Positions 1 through 9,133 of a stretch of 64,000 nucleotides of DNA are shown piece after piece (the first letter of the stretch is position 1; each line of letters begins with the position of its first letter). The notes under the pieces are model-generated. The model saw only the letters and a program-made list of their open reading frames with translations, ran no database searches and was not told the origin of the DNA. This DNA comes from Asticcacaulis sp. AC466 (GTDB taxonomy: Bacteria; Pseudomonadota; Alphaproteobacteria; Caulobacterales; Caulobacteraceae): NCBI RefSeq assembly GCF_000495815.1, contig NZ_AWGE01000018.1:62001-126000 (forward strand). Reading direction: 5' to 3'. Position numbers and translations under genes: made by a program.

Positions 1-253
1 TCGGTGTGGTCTGCTGCAAGGAGGTGATGTCGGGCGCGCCGGTGCGGCCCAGTTTTTCCGCCGAATAGGACGTGACCGCGACGGGCACGTCCTTCAGCGA
101 CTCGTCGCGACGGCGGGCGGACACGACGACCGTCACGGTATCGTCGGCGGCTGCGGCGCTTGGGGCTACGCCTTGCGCGAAAGTGGCAGGCGACAGAATG
201 AGGCTGGAGGAGGCCACCCCAGCAAGCAAGGCAAGCTTGAGATTCGATTTCAT
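1..253 (-). CDS. TonB-dependent receptor, N-terminal fragment (cut by window edge)
   Basis: The minus strand from an ATG at 253 reads to the window edge without a stop. It begins with a Sec signal peptide (MKSNLKLALLAG..., cleavage probably after TFA at about residue 26). A TonB-box-like stretch DTVTVVVSARRR follows, then the start of the plug domain (SLKDVPVAVTSYSAEKL). That order is typical of outer-membrane TonB-dependent receptors that import oligosaccharides, siderophores or other large solutes. Only about 84 residues are present, so the substrate cannot be told. The 290-base AT-rich region upstream carries inverted repeats that probably control it. Confidence 0.85.
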   Translation of the reverse strand, partial: MKSNLKLALLAGVASSSLILSPATFAQGVAPSAAAADDTVTVVVSARRRDESLKDVPVAVTSYSAEKLGRTGAPDITSLQQTTP

Positions 254-438
254 GTTTCGGTTCCCTGTAAGCGGTGCGCTTCTAATTTGTCTCACCGCAT
301 ATTTGGCAAGGTGTATTCAGTTGTTATTTATGTAAAGATAAAATGTAAATTTGGAAACGATCGCCGAAACTATAGTAAATACAGCGGCAATTTTACAACA
401 AATGGGCAATATAATATATTAAGCACACAGATATACGT

Positions 439-460
439 GAAAATACATAAATGTATTTTC
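439..460. promoter_or_regulatory. Perfect inverted repeat, candidate operator 1
   Basis: GAAAATACAT at 439-448 is mirrored exactly by ATGTATTTTC at 451-460, with a 2-base centre. Ten-base perfect arms with a short centre suit a dimeric repressor. There is no T-run that would make it a terminator. It lies about 190 bases upstream of the receptor start. Confidence 0.5.
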
Positions 461-489
461 ATTTTAAAATTAGAAGAATTAATTTACGT

Positions 490-520
490 CAATACATTAA
501 AGCGAAGGAAATATGTATTG
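490..520. promoter_or_regulatory. Inverted repeat, candidate operator 2
   Basis: CAATACAT at 490-497 pairs with ATGTATTG at 513-520, across 15 bases. It shares the AATACAT half-site with the tighter palindrome at 439-460, which suggests two binding sites for the same regulator. Confidence 0.35.
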
Positions 521-543
521 GCCTACAGCAATAGAAAACACAT

Positions 544-1368
544 TCACCGCGCGGTCCACCCCCCATCGATCGGAATGGCGGTCCCGGTAATATTGTGCGC
601 CAAAGGCGAGGTCAGCCATAAAGACAGCAGGCCGATTTCAGACGGCGCGGACAAACGTTGGGTCGGCTGCTTGTCGGCCAACAAACTGGCGATGCCGGCG
701 GCCCGATCGCCACCAAGGCTTGCCGCCCGGCTGCGTATCTGGGGTTCGATCAATGCCGTTTCGGTCCAGCCCGGACAAATACAGTTGACGGTGACGCCAC
801 CGCCGTCGCGCGTTCCGGCGCGAGCATATTCCAAGGCGGCAACCTTGGACAAACCGATCAGGCCGTGCTTGGCGGCAACATAGGGGCCCTTGTCGGTCGA
901 AGCGACCAGTCCGTGAACCGAAGCAATATTGATGACCCGCCCGTATCCGCGCCGGGCCATTTGAGGCAAGGCCAGGCGCATGGTGCGAAAGGCGCCGGTC
1001 AGATTGACTGTGATGAGATCGGTCCAGATATCGTCGGTGATCTCCGAAAAACTGACTGTCTTTTGTATGCCTGCGTTGTTGATTAGGATATCGGGGCCAC
1101 CCTGCCCGCCCGTCCATTGCGACACAGCCGTCATAAGCCCGGTGATGGCAGCGGCGTCACGCAGATCCCCGGGGAAAAAACGAACGTCGGGCGCGCCCGC
1201 CTGGCGCATGATCTCGATCGCGCTCTCGACCTGCTCAGGCGTAGCCAGACCATGGAGGGCGACGCGCGCGCCGGCCGTCGCCATAGCGGTGGCGATGGCC
1301 AGGCCGATGCCTTGAACAGAGCCGGTGATCAGAGCGGTGCGACCATTGAGAAAAGCTTGCGTATTCAT
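544..1368 (-). CDS. Short-chain dehydrogenase, 3-hydroxybutyrate dehydrogenase-like
   Basis: A 274-residue classical SDR. The cofactor motif TGSVQGIG lies at 15-22, NNAG at 97-100, and the catalytic set is Ser150, Tyr163 and Lys167 (YVAAK). The pattern IASVHGLVAS before the catalytic tyrosine and the overall length resemble D-3-hydroxybutyrate dehydrogenases (EC 1.1.1.30), which oxidise 3-hydroxybutyrate to acetoacetate with NAD. It starts inside the stop of the upstream alpha/beta hydrolase (4-base ATGA overlap), so the two are translationally coupled. A hydrolase releasing hydroxyacids and a dehydrogenase oxidising them would make sense for polyester or ester breakdown. The exact substrate is inference; another hydroxyacid or alcohol is possible. 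Confidence 0.8.
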   Translation of the reverse strand: MNTQAFLNGRTALITGSVQGIGLAIATAMATAGARVALHGLATPEQVESAIEIMRQAGAPDVRFFPGDLRDAAAITGLMTAVSQWTGGQGGPDILINNAGIQKTVSFSEITDDIWTDLITVNLTGAFRTMRLALPQMARRGYGRVINIASVHGLVASTDKGPYVAAKHGLIGLSKVAALEYARAGTRDGGGVTVNCICPGWTETALIEPQIRSRAASLGGDRAAGIASLLADKQPTQRLSAPSEIGLLSLWLTSPLAHNITGTAIPIDGGWTAR

Positions 1369-2267
1369 GCGGATACTCGCGGCTCCGCAAGAAAGGCATC
1401 AATGGCCGCAATCGCTTCGGGCTCATCCAGCATGGGCGCATGCCCCCGGTTTGGAACAGTGACCGTCTTCAAGCCGTCATGACGCTGCGCCATCTTTTCC
1501 AAAGTCCGCGCACTGAGCAGATCGGACAGCGCCCCGCGAATGGCCAGGATCGGCAAGCCAGCCAACGCGTCCCACATCGCCCACAGATCAGGCGGCACCA
1601 CAGGTGTTTGTGTATCGGCCTTCAGCCCGCCTGATATAGCCGGGTCATAGGCAAGAACCGGCACGCCCTCGGCATTTTCTGTATAAAGGCGACGGGCGAA
1701 CGCCACCCAGTCGTCAGGACCGTAGTCGGGAAAGGCAACGCCATTAGTCAGTTTCGCCAGTTCGGCAGCTTGCGCCCAATTAGCGGCCGGCGGGGTCTTG
1801 CCCGTATAGCTGGCTATACGCGCCAGCCCGGCCGGATCGAGCTCGGGACCGACATCATTCATGACAACGGCCACCAGTCTGGTACGAGCCATCGTCCCCA
1901 ATATCATCGCCATCAGGCCGCCCATGGAGGTGCCGATCACGATAACGCGGTCAAGGCTCAGATAGTCGAGCAGGCGAACCATATCCGCAGCGTAAATCAA
2001 CGGTTGATAGTTAATGGCGTCCGGGTCCCATTGCGACCGGCCGCGCCCTCTCTGGTCGGCGCAAATGACGCGGTATCGCCCCTTGAGATGCATGGCCAGG
2101 TCATGGAAATCGGCACTGTTACGCGTCAAGCCGTGTAGACAGAGTATAGCGGGCCCATTCTGCGGAATCCCTTGCAGCGACCCTTGCTGCGGCAGCCCGT
2201 AGTCGCGGGCATAGAGCGGCAGGCGTCCATCGCTGCTGGCATAATAGATATCGGAAAAGTCCGTCAT
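1365..2267 (-). CDS. Alpha/beta hydrolase
   Basis: A cytoplasmic 300-residue alpha/beta-hydrolase with no signal peptide. HG (oxyanion region) lies at 45-46, the nucleophile elbow GTSMG at 112-116 (Ser114), and a C-terminal His in NRGHAPML near residue 280. An upstream ATG at 2306 exists. The ATG at 2267 is preferred because a GGGGGCGA stretch lies just before it and homology-like sequence begins there (MTDFSDIYY). It is the first gene of a two-gene operon with the SDR. The promoter region is shared with the divergent TetR gene, which probably represses it. The substrate is unknown; an ester, lactone or hydroxyacid thioester is plausible. Confidence 0.8.
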   Translation of the reverse strand: MTDFSDIYYASSDGRLPLYARDYGLPQQGSLQGIPQNGPAILCLHGLTRNSADFHDLAMHLKGRYRVICADQRGRGRSQWDPDAINYQPLIYAADMVRLLDYLSLDRVIVIGTSMGGLMAMILGTMARTRLVAVVMNDVGPELDPAGLARIASYTGKTPPAANWAQAAELAKLTNGVAFPDYGPDDWVAFARRLYTENAEGVPVLAYDPAISGGLKADTQTPVVPPDLWAMWDALAGLPILAIRGALSDLLSARTLEKMAQRHDGLKTVTVPNRGHAPMLDEPEAIAAIDAFLAEPRVSA

Positions 2268-2390
2268 CCTGTTTTCGCCCCCGACCTTCGGGATGAAAAC
2301 GCCCAAGGCGCCGCGCCTGAGCGCAGACCTGTTCCGAGCTTCCCGTCCCTATACCGGCTATGTGTCCGGCTTTTTGTCGTTTGAGTATTT

Positions 2391-2406
2391 TTCAACAAAC
2401 GTTGAA
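2391..2406. promoter_or_regulatory. TetR operator candidate, copy 1
   Basis: TTCAAC-N4-GTTGAA, a perfect 6-base inverted repeat with centre AAAC. A second copy starts 29 bases downstream. Both lie between the divergent hydrolase and TetR genes, as expected for a TetR-family repressor that also controls itself. Confidence 0.65.
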
Positions 2407-2419
2407 TGTCAACATAAAA

Positions 2420-2435
2420 TTCAACAGATGTTGAA
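2420..2435. promoter_or_regulatory. TetR operator candidate, copy 2
   Basis: TTCAAC-N4-GTTGAA again, with centre AGAT; the inner bases also pair as ACA/TGT at the edges. The 29-base offset from copy 1 is close to three helical turns, so two dimers could bind the same DNA face. A further TCAACA half-site lies between the copies. Confidence 0.65.
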
Positions 2436-2543
2436 TTTGACGACACTCGCCTATCCATGCCACACAGTCATAAAGACGTCGCACACAACGCCGACGCGCC
2501 GCGTTCTGCCTGCGTGTACCTGAATTTATAGGAAATTTTCGAT

Positions 2544-3236
2544 TTGCCGCCTGCCGATTCCAGCTTCCATAAGACGCCCGCCGCCCGAAAGGCGACGACA
2601 CCAAAGGAATCGCCGCAGCGCCGTCGGCGCCTGCTGGATGCGGCTGAGGAATTGTTTTCGTCGCGCGGCTTCTATGGTGTTACGGTGCGCCAGGTCGCCG
2701 AAATAGCCGAAGTCGATGTCGCGCTTCCCAACTATTATTTCGGTTCGAAACGCGGCCTGTTCGACGCCGTTTTCCATCGCCGGGCAGAGGTATTGAACCA
2801 GGCACGCAGCGCCGGCATCGACGCTGTTATCGCGGCAGCCGGTGACGGACGGCCGTCGGTCGAAGATATTCTGCACGCCTTCATCCAGCCGGTTTTGGAG
2901 GCCCAGGCCAGCAGCGACCCTGGATGGCGCAACTATTGCCGCCTTGTCGCGCAGGTCAATTCATCGGCGGTGTTCGCCGAAATGATGAGCACCCATTTTG
3001 ACGAACTCATAGCCAAACTCATAAGCGCGCTCCGGATCGCCTTGCCACAGGCCAAGGAACGTGAACTCTATTGGGCCTATCACTTCCTGACGGGCGCCCT
3101 GACCCTGACCATGGCAGATACCGGCCGTATCGACCACCTGTCGCATGGGTTATGCCATTCGGCAGACGCCCATGACGCCTACCGCCATCTGGTCACCTTC
3201 TTTGCGCGCGGATTTACAGCCGCCGCCAACGACTGA
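2544..3236 (+). CDS. TetR/AcrR family transcriptional regulator
   Basis: 230 residues. The N-terminal TetR helix-turn-helix spans about 26-72 (RRRLLDAAEELFSSRGF, then TVRQVAEIAEVDV and the PNYYFGSKRGLF signature). The C-terminal ligand domain resembles PsrA-like TetR_C types. The start is a TTG at 2544 with GGAAA at 2531-2535 eight bases upstream. It is divergent from the alpha/beta hydrolase-SDR operon, with two identical-arm palindromes between them, so it most likely represses that operon and itself. The inducer is unknown; an acyl-CoA or hydroxyacid would fit the neighbours. Confidence 0.88.
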   Translation: MPPADSSFHKTPAARKATTPKESPQRRRRLLDAAEELFSSRGFYGVTVRQVAEIAEVDVALPNYYFGSKRGLFDAVFHRRAEVLNQARSAGIDAVIAAAGDGRPSVEDILHAFIQPVLEAQASSDPGWRNYCRLVAQVNSSAVFAEMMSTHFDELIAKLISALRIALPQAKERELYWAYHFLTGALTLTMADTGRIDHLSHGLCHSADAHDAYRHLVTFFARGFTAAAND

Positions 3237-3255
3237 ACGCGAACGCCACAGCGTC

Positions 3256-4419
3256 TTACTTGCACGTCCGTCCCTTGGCGGGGTGGCGCACCATCTCGCC
3301 GAACCGCCGCGCCGTCTCCGTCGCCGCAGCGGCGGCGTCAGGCACATAACCCGTGGTTTGCAGAAAGGCATGTATCAAGGTGCCGTAGGTCCTCACCTCG
3401 ACGGGGCACCCCTTGTCTTTCAGCCGCGCGGCAAAGGCCAGTTGCGAACCGCTCAGCGGATCGAACCCCGCCGTCACGATCAAGCTTTGCGGCATCGGAC
3501 ACAGGTCCGCCTGCATGGGCGACGTGTCCGCCGATGTCGTTGCCGACCCTGCCGGATAGACCAGACCGGCCAAGTAGGCGAGCGCATCCGCATCCAGACC
3601 ATAGCCCGTCCCAAAGGTCTTCATCGACGGATAAACACCCTCGCGATCGACGCCCGGGTAATACAGCAGCAATGCCGATGGACCGGTCTTTTTCGCCTTC
3701 GCCGCGCGTAGGGCGACCGATATGGCCAAGGTGCCGCCCGCGCTGTCTCCCCCGACGGCAACCGCACGGGCGTCTCCGCCGAACGCACGGATATGCGAGA
3801 GCGTCCAATCATAGGCGTCTTCGGCATCGTTCCAGGCGGCGGGATACGGATGCTCCGGAGCCAGCCGGTAGGCCACAGACACGACAATGACCCGCCCTTC
3901 GTTAGCAATCAGGCGCATGGCCCGGTCCCAGCCTTCGATACTGCCGAACATGAAACCGCCGCCGTGGTAGTAGACCAGGACTGGCAGCCGCTTTTCGGTA
4001 GACTTCGGCTGGTAGATGCGCACAGCGATACCATCGCCAGCGCGGCCTGTGACCATGTCATCGGACACGGTCTGCATCGCGGCCGTCTCCAGGGTGCGCA
4101 ATGCCCAATAGCGATCGAGCGCCGTACGGGCAGCGTCCCGGCCTTGCGCTGTGGCATAGCTGCTGCGCAGATAGGCCTGAACCGCCGGCGCCGACGCAGG
4201 GCGGGTAACGGTTTCCAGGACATATTGAAGGCGGGCGTCTAAAATGGCGCCATTGGCCGTTTCGCGCGGCCCTTTCAGGTGGGACACAAACCAGTCTTCC
4301 GGTTGATACAGCGCGTCAAGTTGCACCTGCTCGGCAGGCGTGGCTGCGATCGGTTCCGCCATTGCGCTCCCTGCCAGCCCCAGAACGGCCACCGCGGCCA
4401 ATAGAACGAATCTGATCAT
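3256..4419 (-). CDS. Exported alpha/beta hydrolase-3 esterase (hormone-sensitive lipase type)
   Basis: 387 residues from the ATG at 4419, which has AGGG upstream and opens a clear Sec signal peptide (MIRFVLLAAVAVLGLAGSAMA, cleavage near residue 21). The longer reading frame upstream has no signal-like start. HGGGF at 152-156 forms the oxyanion hole, GDSAGG at 224-229 carries nucleophile Ser226, and late DPL and IHAF motifs supply Asp and His. This is the HSL/arylacetamide deacetylase-like esterase family, acting here in the periplasm. It converges on the TetR gene with a 19-base gap, so it is transcribed from its own promoter. The natural substrate is not evident; short-chain or acetyl esters are likely. 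Confidence 0.85.
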   Translation of the reverse strand: MIRFVLLAAVAVLGLAGSAMAEPIAATPAEQVQLDALYQPEDWFVSHLKGPRETANGAILDARLQYVLETVTRPASAPAVQAYLRSSYATAQGRDAARTALDRYWALRTLETAAMQTVSDDMVTGRAGDGIAVRIYQPKSTEKRLPVLVYYHGGGFMFGSIEGWDRAMRLIANEGRVIVVSVAYRLAPEHPYPAAWNDAEDAYDWTLSHIRAFGGDARAVAVGGDSAGGTLAISVALRAAKAKKTGPSALLLYYPGVDREGVYPSMKTFGTGYGLDADALAYLAGLVYPAGSATTSADTSPMQADLCPMPQSLIVTAGFDPLSGSQLAFAARLKDKGCPVEVRTYGTLIHAFLQTTGYVPDAAAAATETARRFGEMVRHPAKGRTCK

Positions 4420-4965
4420 TGTCCCTGCCCTTTTTGTGTTTATCTTTACGCATACGTCAAACAGCGGAAAAGGAAAAGGGGCTTCACCAGATCGCCCGGC
4501 AAGCCAGCAACGCCACTTTATCAAAAGGCCGACCCACAATCGCGACAGCGGGTATCTGGCGGACTTGAAAGCCGAATTACAGCCTTGCACAGGTGCGAAT
4601 GTGCCATCTGCTGTATGAAGCAGCGGTTCGAAGATGGGTTCGCTGCCCAGGCAACGCCGTCTTTAGTCAGCTGGCAACGCCGGTCTGACTGAAGTGGTTT
4701 TTTATTGGTTTCAGGATCACACCAACACAATGAATGTCTTGATAGTCGATGCAGATGCTTCGCCTTCTGCCTTGTGGCGAAGGCATTCGCGCGGATTGCC
4801 TTCGACTCGTTCCTTCAGCGCATTCCCTTTGCCTCATTTTCGGGTATCGGCTATTCGTTTCGAATTTAGACCTATAGTTGCATTTAATAAAAATGCAGCC
4901 ATAAATTAACGCTTCCTCAACCACAATAATCAACCATAGGCTTTAGCCATCGGAGGAGGCTTGTA
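4420..4965. other. Intergenic region, no supported gene
   Basis: 546 bases between two divergent genes, the esterase and the chemoreceptor. Open frames on both strands here overlap each other, lack ribosome sites and look like noise. An inverted repeat TGCCTT-N6-AAGGCA lies at 4768-4785. A strong ribosome site GGAGGAGG at 4952-4959 belongs to the chemoreceptor. No clear promoter consensus was identified. Confidence 0.5.
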
Positions 4966-6594
4966 ATGTTGAGTACCGTGAAAATTAAAACGAAACTATT
5001 GGCCCTGGTCGGAGTCCTTGTCTTACTGACCGGAGGCGTCGCCGCTTTCGGAGTTAATCGCATCCAAGCGCTGGGCAAGGCTATCGTGCAGGTAGACCAG
5101 GTTGATGGCGCCGCTACCGCGTCGGCACGAATGTCCGCCCTGGCGGCCGCCATGAACCGCTCTGAATACAAGGCCATGACCGATTTTTCGAACGGCACGA
5201 TCGCACAGATTCGCCAGTCAACCGTCGAGCGCGACGCAAACTTCGAGAAACAGCTCAGTTCAGCTGTCGCAAGCGTGACAGACGACGCGCAACGCCGTCA
5301 ACTGGAGGACATTAAAGCCGCCTACACGCAGTACAAAGCGTCCCGAGCAACCACGTTCGATATGGCGGAACGTCATGCCGGACAAGCTGCGCTCGCCGCG
5401 AACGCGGCCGATATGCTGGATCACGTCAAGAAAAGCCGCGCTGGTTCGGACGACTTCGCCAAGAAGCTCGACGCCTACGCAGATGCCGCCGAGCACCTCG
5501 GTACGCAGACAGCTTCTGCGCAGAGCCGTCAAGCTCAGGCCGCAGCAATGGCCATGATAATCGTAGCCGCTACAGGCGTTCTGATCGGGATGATCGGCGG
5601 TTACGTGCTGGCGACCTTCGGGATTTCAAATCCCGTCATCAAAGCCGTCGAGCAATTGCGCGACCTAGCCGATGGCAAGCTGGATATCAAAATCGCCGGG
5701 CTTGAGCGCAGGGACGAATGCGGCGATATTGCGCGCGGCCTTGAGGTGTTTCGCGGGAATGCCCTACGCTCTCGCGACATGGCGCGTTCGGTGAACGGCA
5801 TAGTGTCGATCGTCTCCTCAGCCTCTACAGAGATGCAAGCCACAGCCACACAACTCAGTGCCTCTGCGCACCAAACCAGCTCGCAATCGGTGACCGTTTC
5901 AAGCGCGGCTGAGGAAGCCGGCAGCAATGTGACATCCGTGGCGGGAGCGGCCGAGCAACTCGGTGCATCCATCACTGAAATCAGCCGCCAAATTCATGCG
6001 TCGACGGAAATTTCAGCACACGCTGTGCTCGAAGCGGACAAGGCGATGAAAGTCGTGGACGAGTTGAACCAGTTGGCAGCCGGCATTGGAGATGTGGTCG
6101 ACATCATTTCAAATATTGCCAGCCAGACCAACCTCTTGGCATTAAACGCGGCGATCGAATCGGCACGCGCCGGCGAAGCAGGACGCGGCTTTGCCGTGGT
6201 CGCCTCGGAAGTCAAGCAATTGGCAACCCAGACCAGCCGTGCAACGACCGAAATCGGTAAGACGATCATGCAAATTCAATCGTCCTCCGAGCGAGCCGTT
6301 GAGGCCATTCAGGCGATCAACGGCACCATCGGCGAAATCCAGAAGACGGCCAACAATATCGCCGTAGCGGTTGAGCAGCAAAGTGCCGCCACCGGCGAAA
6401 TTGTGCAAGCCGTTGCTCAGGCCTCGATCGGAACGCGTCACGTTACGGAGAACATGGTAGGTGTCGCGCAGGCTGCGGAAGAGACTGGTGCCGCTGCCGG
6501 CCAGATGCTGAACGCATCCGGGGAATTGGCACAGCAGGCCGGCATGCTCCAGACTCAGATGGATGATTTCATGCGCCTGTCCAAGGTCGCTTGA
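4966..6594 (+). CDS. Methyl-accepting chemotaxis protein
   Basis: 542 residues. A membrane segment lies at about 11-31, a periplasmic helical sensor of about 160 residues follows, and a second membrane segment lies at about 195-217. A HAMP domain follows to about 270, then the long signalling hairpin to the C-terminus. The conserved tip [16 protein letters not shown] is near residue 389. The start ATG has GGAGGAGG six bases upstream. There is no C-terminal CheR/CheB tethering pentapeptide. The periplasmic domain is of the four-helix-bundle type, and its ligand cannot be read from sequence. It is a lone receptor with no che genes nearby, so it must use a pathway encoded elsewhere. Confidence 0.93.
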   Translation: MLSTVKIKTKLLALVGVLVLLTGGVAAFGVNRIQALGKAIVQVDQVDGAATASARMSALAAAMNRSEYKAMTDFSNGTIAQIRQSTVERDANFEKQLSSAVASVTDDAQRRQLEDIKAAYTQYKASRATTFDMAERHAGQAALAANAADMLDHVKKSRAGSDDFAKKLDAYADAAEHLGTQTASAQSRQAQAAAMAMIIVAATGVLIGMIGGYVLATFGISNPVIKAVEQLRDLADGKLDIKIAGLERRDECGDIARGLEVFRGNALRSRDMARSVNGIVSIVSSASTEMQATATQLSASAHQTSSQSVTVSSAAEEAGSNVTSVAGAAEQLGASITEISRQIHASTEISAHAVLEADKAMKVVDELNQLAAGIGDVVDIISNIASQTNLLALNAAIESARAGEAGRGFAVVASEVKQLATQTSRATTEIGKTIMQIQSSSERAVEAIQAINGTIGEIQKTANNIAVAVEQQSAATGEIVQAVAQASIGTRHVTENMVGVAQAAEETGAAAGQMLNASGELAQQAGMLQTQMDDFMRLSKVA

Positions 6595-6608
6595 ATCGTC
6601 GCAAGTCA

Positions 6609-6675
6609 GGGAAGGCCTTCGATACGCGCGGTACTGCCTACGCTTCCACGCTTCATAGGTTTAGAAGGCCTTCCC
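6609..6675. repeat. Long-range inverted repeat GGGAAGGCCTTC / GAAGGCCTTCCC
   Basis: Twelve-base perfect arms at 6609-6620 and 6664-6675 are separated by 43 bases, directly after the chemoreceptor stop. Each arm also contains the self-palindrome GAAGGCCTTC. It could form a large stem in RNA, but no T-run follows, so a simple intrinsic terminator is not shown. Confidence 0.5.
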
Positions 6676-6892
6676 ATCAAACTTTCGATGTATAGTGTTG
6701 GCCTCTTGGCTCAGGCGCAACCAGACTGGAGAACCCGTGTTCGACGGTCAAAGACGTATGCAATCCAAGCTTTCGCAGTTTAATAAAAGTCCGCCACTTT
6801 AATAAACTTGCGCGCACATTAATGCTAAATATTAGTCCTGTATTCAGGTCTTTCCTATAGGGTTGTCCCGCAACAGGGTATAGACCGAAGAG

Positions 6893-9133
6893 ATGTCAAG
6901 CATAAGCGCCATTAATAATTTGCCGGATAGCAAATGTTGCTTCGGGACGGCGGCAATGGCAGAAGACGAAAGCCTTTGGCTTACCTCGCGAGCGTTCAAG
7001 GAAGTCAACGCCGCGGCTATAATCGTCGATGATCAGGCCCATGTCTTGTCAATTAACGGCCAATTTTTTCACCTCATCGGCATTGGGGCGGACGGTTTGC
7101 TTGAAAAGCCGCTACACATTCACTGCCCTGAAATAGCCGCTTCCATCGAGCACTTGCGGCGCGAGGGGAAGAGTCACGATGAATTTCTCATTCGCGATCA
7201 ATCCGACCATCCCGTTTGGATTCAATTAAGCATTCGCACGATTAGCGAAGCCGGGGCCCCTATAAGGCAGGTAGTGACGTTGACGGACATCACCTATGCC
7301 AAGCTCCATGACGGCCTATATCATAAGATCCTGGAAGCCTTGATCCAGGACAGACCGGTAGGCCAGATTCTCAACCTGCTATGCACCGAAGTAGAGCAAT
7401 TCTTGCGCGGTGTAAGCATGTCGATATTACGCGTCGATGCAGATGGGCGGCTGCGGCATATCGCGGCGCCAAACCTGCCTGATCGCTACTGTCGCGCAAT
7501 CGACGGTATAAGGATAGGCCCCAAAGTTGGGTCTTGTGGAACCGCAGCGTTTCGTGGGGAACAGGTTCTCGTGCATGATATCCCAAACGATCCGCTTTGG
7601 GAGGATTTTCGCGACGCCGTTGCCCCAATGGGCTTTACGACCTGCTGGTCGATTCCAATCTGCGCTAAGGACGGCAGTGTCGCTGGTACCTTTGCCTTTT
7701 ATGCGCAGCAACCGTTACCGCAAACCGCATTCATGAGCCATATGGTCGACATCTGCGGTCGGCTGTGCCGACTGGCGCTTGAAAAGCGTGAATATGAAGA
7801 TAAAATTCAATACCTTGCCCACAACGACATGCTGACAGGTCTGGCGAACAGAGCCTTTTTCCAGACACGCCTGTTCGAAGAAGCACAAAGGTCGATCCGC
7901 CAAAAGACATCGCTTGCACTTCATATGATCGATCTAGATCGGTTTAAGGAAATTAATGACGGGCTGGGACATCCCGTCGGAGATGAGGTCTTATGTATCG
8001 TGGCAGATACGCTCAAATCGGCGGCACGTAATGGCGATGTCGTTGCCCGCCTTGGCGGTGATGAATTCGTTTTGCTTCAGGTCGCCGTTCGCCGGAAGGA
8101 ACAGGCAGAAGCCCGCGCCCATGAGATTATTAGCGCCCTTGACACCGCCATTCAGAACCGCCTCGTAGGGACAGGTATAAAGGCCGGCGCCAGCGCGGGG
8201 TTCGCCGTGTTCCCACAAGATGCCGACGATATGGACATGGTTGTCAGACACGCGGATATGGCGCTTTACCAGGCAAAATCGGATGGGAAAGGCGTTTGGC
8301 GTGCTTTTGATCTGACTATGGCTGAAGCTTTACATCGGCGGCGCACGCTTGAAGGGGACTTACGCGTAGCCTTGGCCAATCCTGCCGACAATTTATGGGT
8401 GGCTTACCAGCCGCAGGTCCGGCTCAGCGACAGTGCGATAATTGGATTTGAAGCATTGGCGCGCTGGACGCATCCGCACTTGGGTGAGATCAGTCCGGTG
8501 CAATTCATTCAGGTGGCGGAAGAGAGCGGTTTGATCGGCTGTCTTGGCAGATGGATCCTCGAAAGTGCCTGTAATACGGCCGCACATTGGCAAGACCCTA
8601 ATGGCATATCGGTAAACCTGTCGGCGCTGCAAATTTTTGAAGATGACCTGGTCGAATTTATCCAAGAACTCCTTATTCGAACCGGCCTTGCGCCAAACCG
8701 TTTGGAACTTGAGGTTACCGAGAGCATCCTGATCGAAAACACTGATCGCGGTCTTCACACGCTCCGCCGCTTGAAGGCATTGGGCATTCGGATAGCCATG
8801 GACGATTTTGGGACGGGCTATTCTTCGCTAAGTTATCTTCAGACCTTCTCCTTCGACAAGATCAAAATCGATCGAAGTTTTGTCAACGGCCTTGAACGCG
8901 GGGTCCACGCCCGCGCCATCATCCGGGCGGTAATCGGTCTGGCCCACGCCATCGATGTCCCGGTCATTGCGGAGGGGGTCGAGACCGGGATTCAGTTCGA
9001 ACTGTTACGAGACCAGGGATGCGACGAAATCCAGGGATATTTCGTAGGCCGTCCGATGTCTGCCGATATGCTCGAAGCGTGGCGCTTTGACTGGAGAAAC
9101 AGAAGCCTCGGTCTGGCCAGACGGGCATCATAG
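6893..9133 (+). CDS. PAS-GAF-GGDEF-EAL cyclic-di-GMP enzyme
   Basis: 746 residues with no membrane segment, so cytosolic. A PAS domain spans about 30-135, GAF about 145-290, GGDEF about 305-465 and EAL about 485-735. The GGDEF motif is intact at 388-392 with an inhibitory I-site RNGD five residues before it, so diguanylate cyclase activity is expected. EAL is intact at 520-522, and DDFGTGYSS, the KIKID lysine and AEGVET are all kept, so phosphodiesterase activity is expected too. Such bifunctional enzymes usually switch between activities through their sensory domains. It follows a chemoreceptor, about 300 bases away, and probably has its own promoter. Ligands of PAS and GAF are unknown. Confidence 0.92.
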   Translation: MSSISAINNLPDSKCCFGTAAMAEDESLWLTSRAFKEVNAAAIIVDDQAHVLSINGQFFHLIGIGADGLLEKPLHIHCPEIAASIEHLRREGKSHDEFLIRDQSDHPVWIQLSIRTISEAGAPIRQVVTLTDITYAKLHDGLYHKILEALIQDRPVGQILNLLCTEVEQFLRGVSMSILRVDADGRLRHIAAPNLPDRYCRAIDGIRIGPKVGSCGTAAFRGEQVLVHDIPNDPLWEDFRDAVAPMGFTTCWSIPICAKDGSVAGTFAFYAQQPLPQTAFMSHMVDICGRLCRLALEKREYEDKIQYLAHNDMLTGLANRAFFQTRLFEEAQRSIRQKTSLALHMIDLDRFKEINDGLGHPVGDEVLCIVADTLKSAARNGDVVARLGGDEFVLLQVAVRRKEQAEARAHEIISALDTAIQNRLVGTGIKAGASAGFAVFPQDADDMDMVVRHADMALYQAKSDGKGVWRAFDLTMAEALHRRRTLEGDLRVALANPADNLWVAYQPQVRLSDSAIIGFEALARWTHPHLGEISPVQFIQVAEESGLIGCLGRWILESACNTAAHWQDPNGISVNLSALQIFEDDLVEFIQELLIRTGLAPNRLELEVTESILIENTDRGLHTLRRLKALGIRIAMDDFGTGYSSLSYLQTFSFDKIKIDRSFVNGLERGVHARAIIRAVIGLAHAIDVPVIAEGVETGIQFELLRDQGCDEIQGYFVGRPMSADMLEAWRFDWRNRSLGLARRAS

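Larger units (their letters stand above)
254..543. promoter_or_regulatory. AT-rich promoter region of the TonB-dependent receptor
   Basis: This 290-base stretch has no credible gene and is strikingly AT-rich compared with its neighbours. It lies between the end of the SDR gene and the receptor start, so any promoter in it should fire towards the receptor on the minus strand. The motif AATACAT or its complement ATGTATT occurs four times, arranged as two inverted repeats listed separately. Confidence 0.6.

Noticed and set aside
173-883. 236-codon plus-strand frame
   Set aside because: It lies antisense to the receptor and SDR genes, has no ribosome site and no family-like sequence.
4667-4933. 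Overlapping short frames on both strands before the chemoreceptor
   Set aside because: They overlap each other, lack ribosome sites and have unnatural composition.
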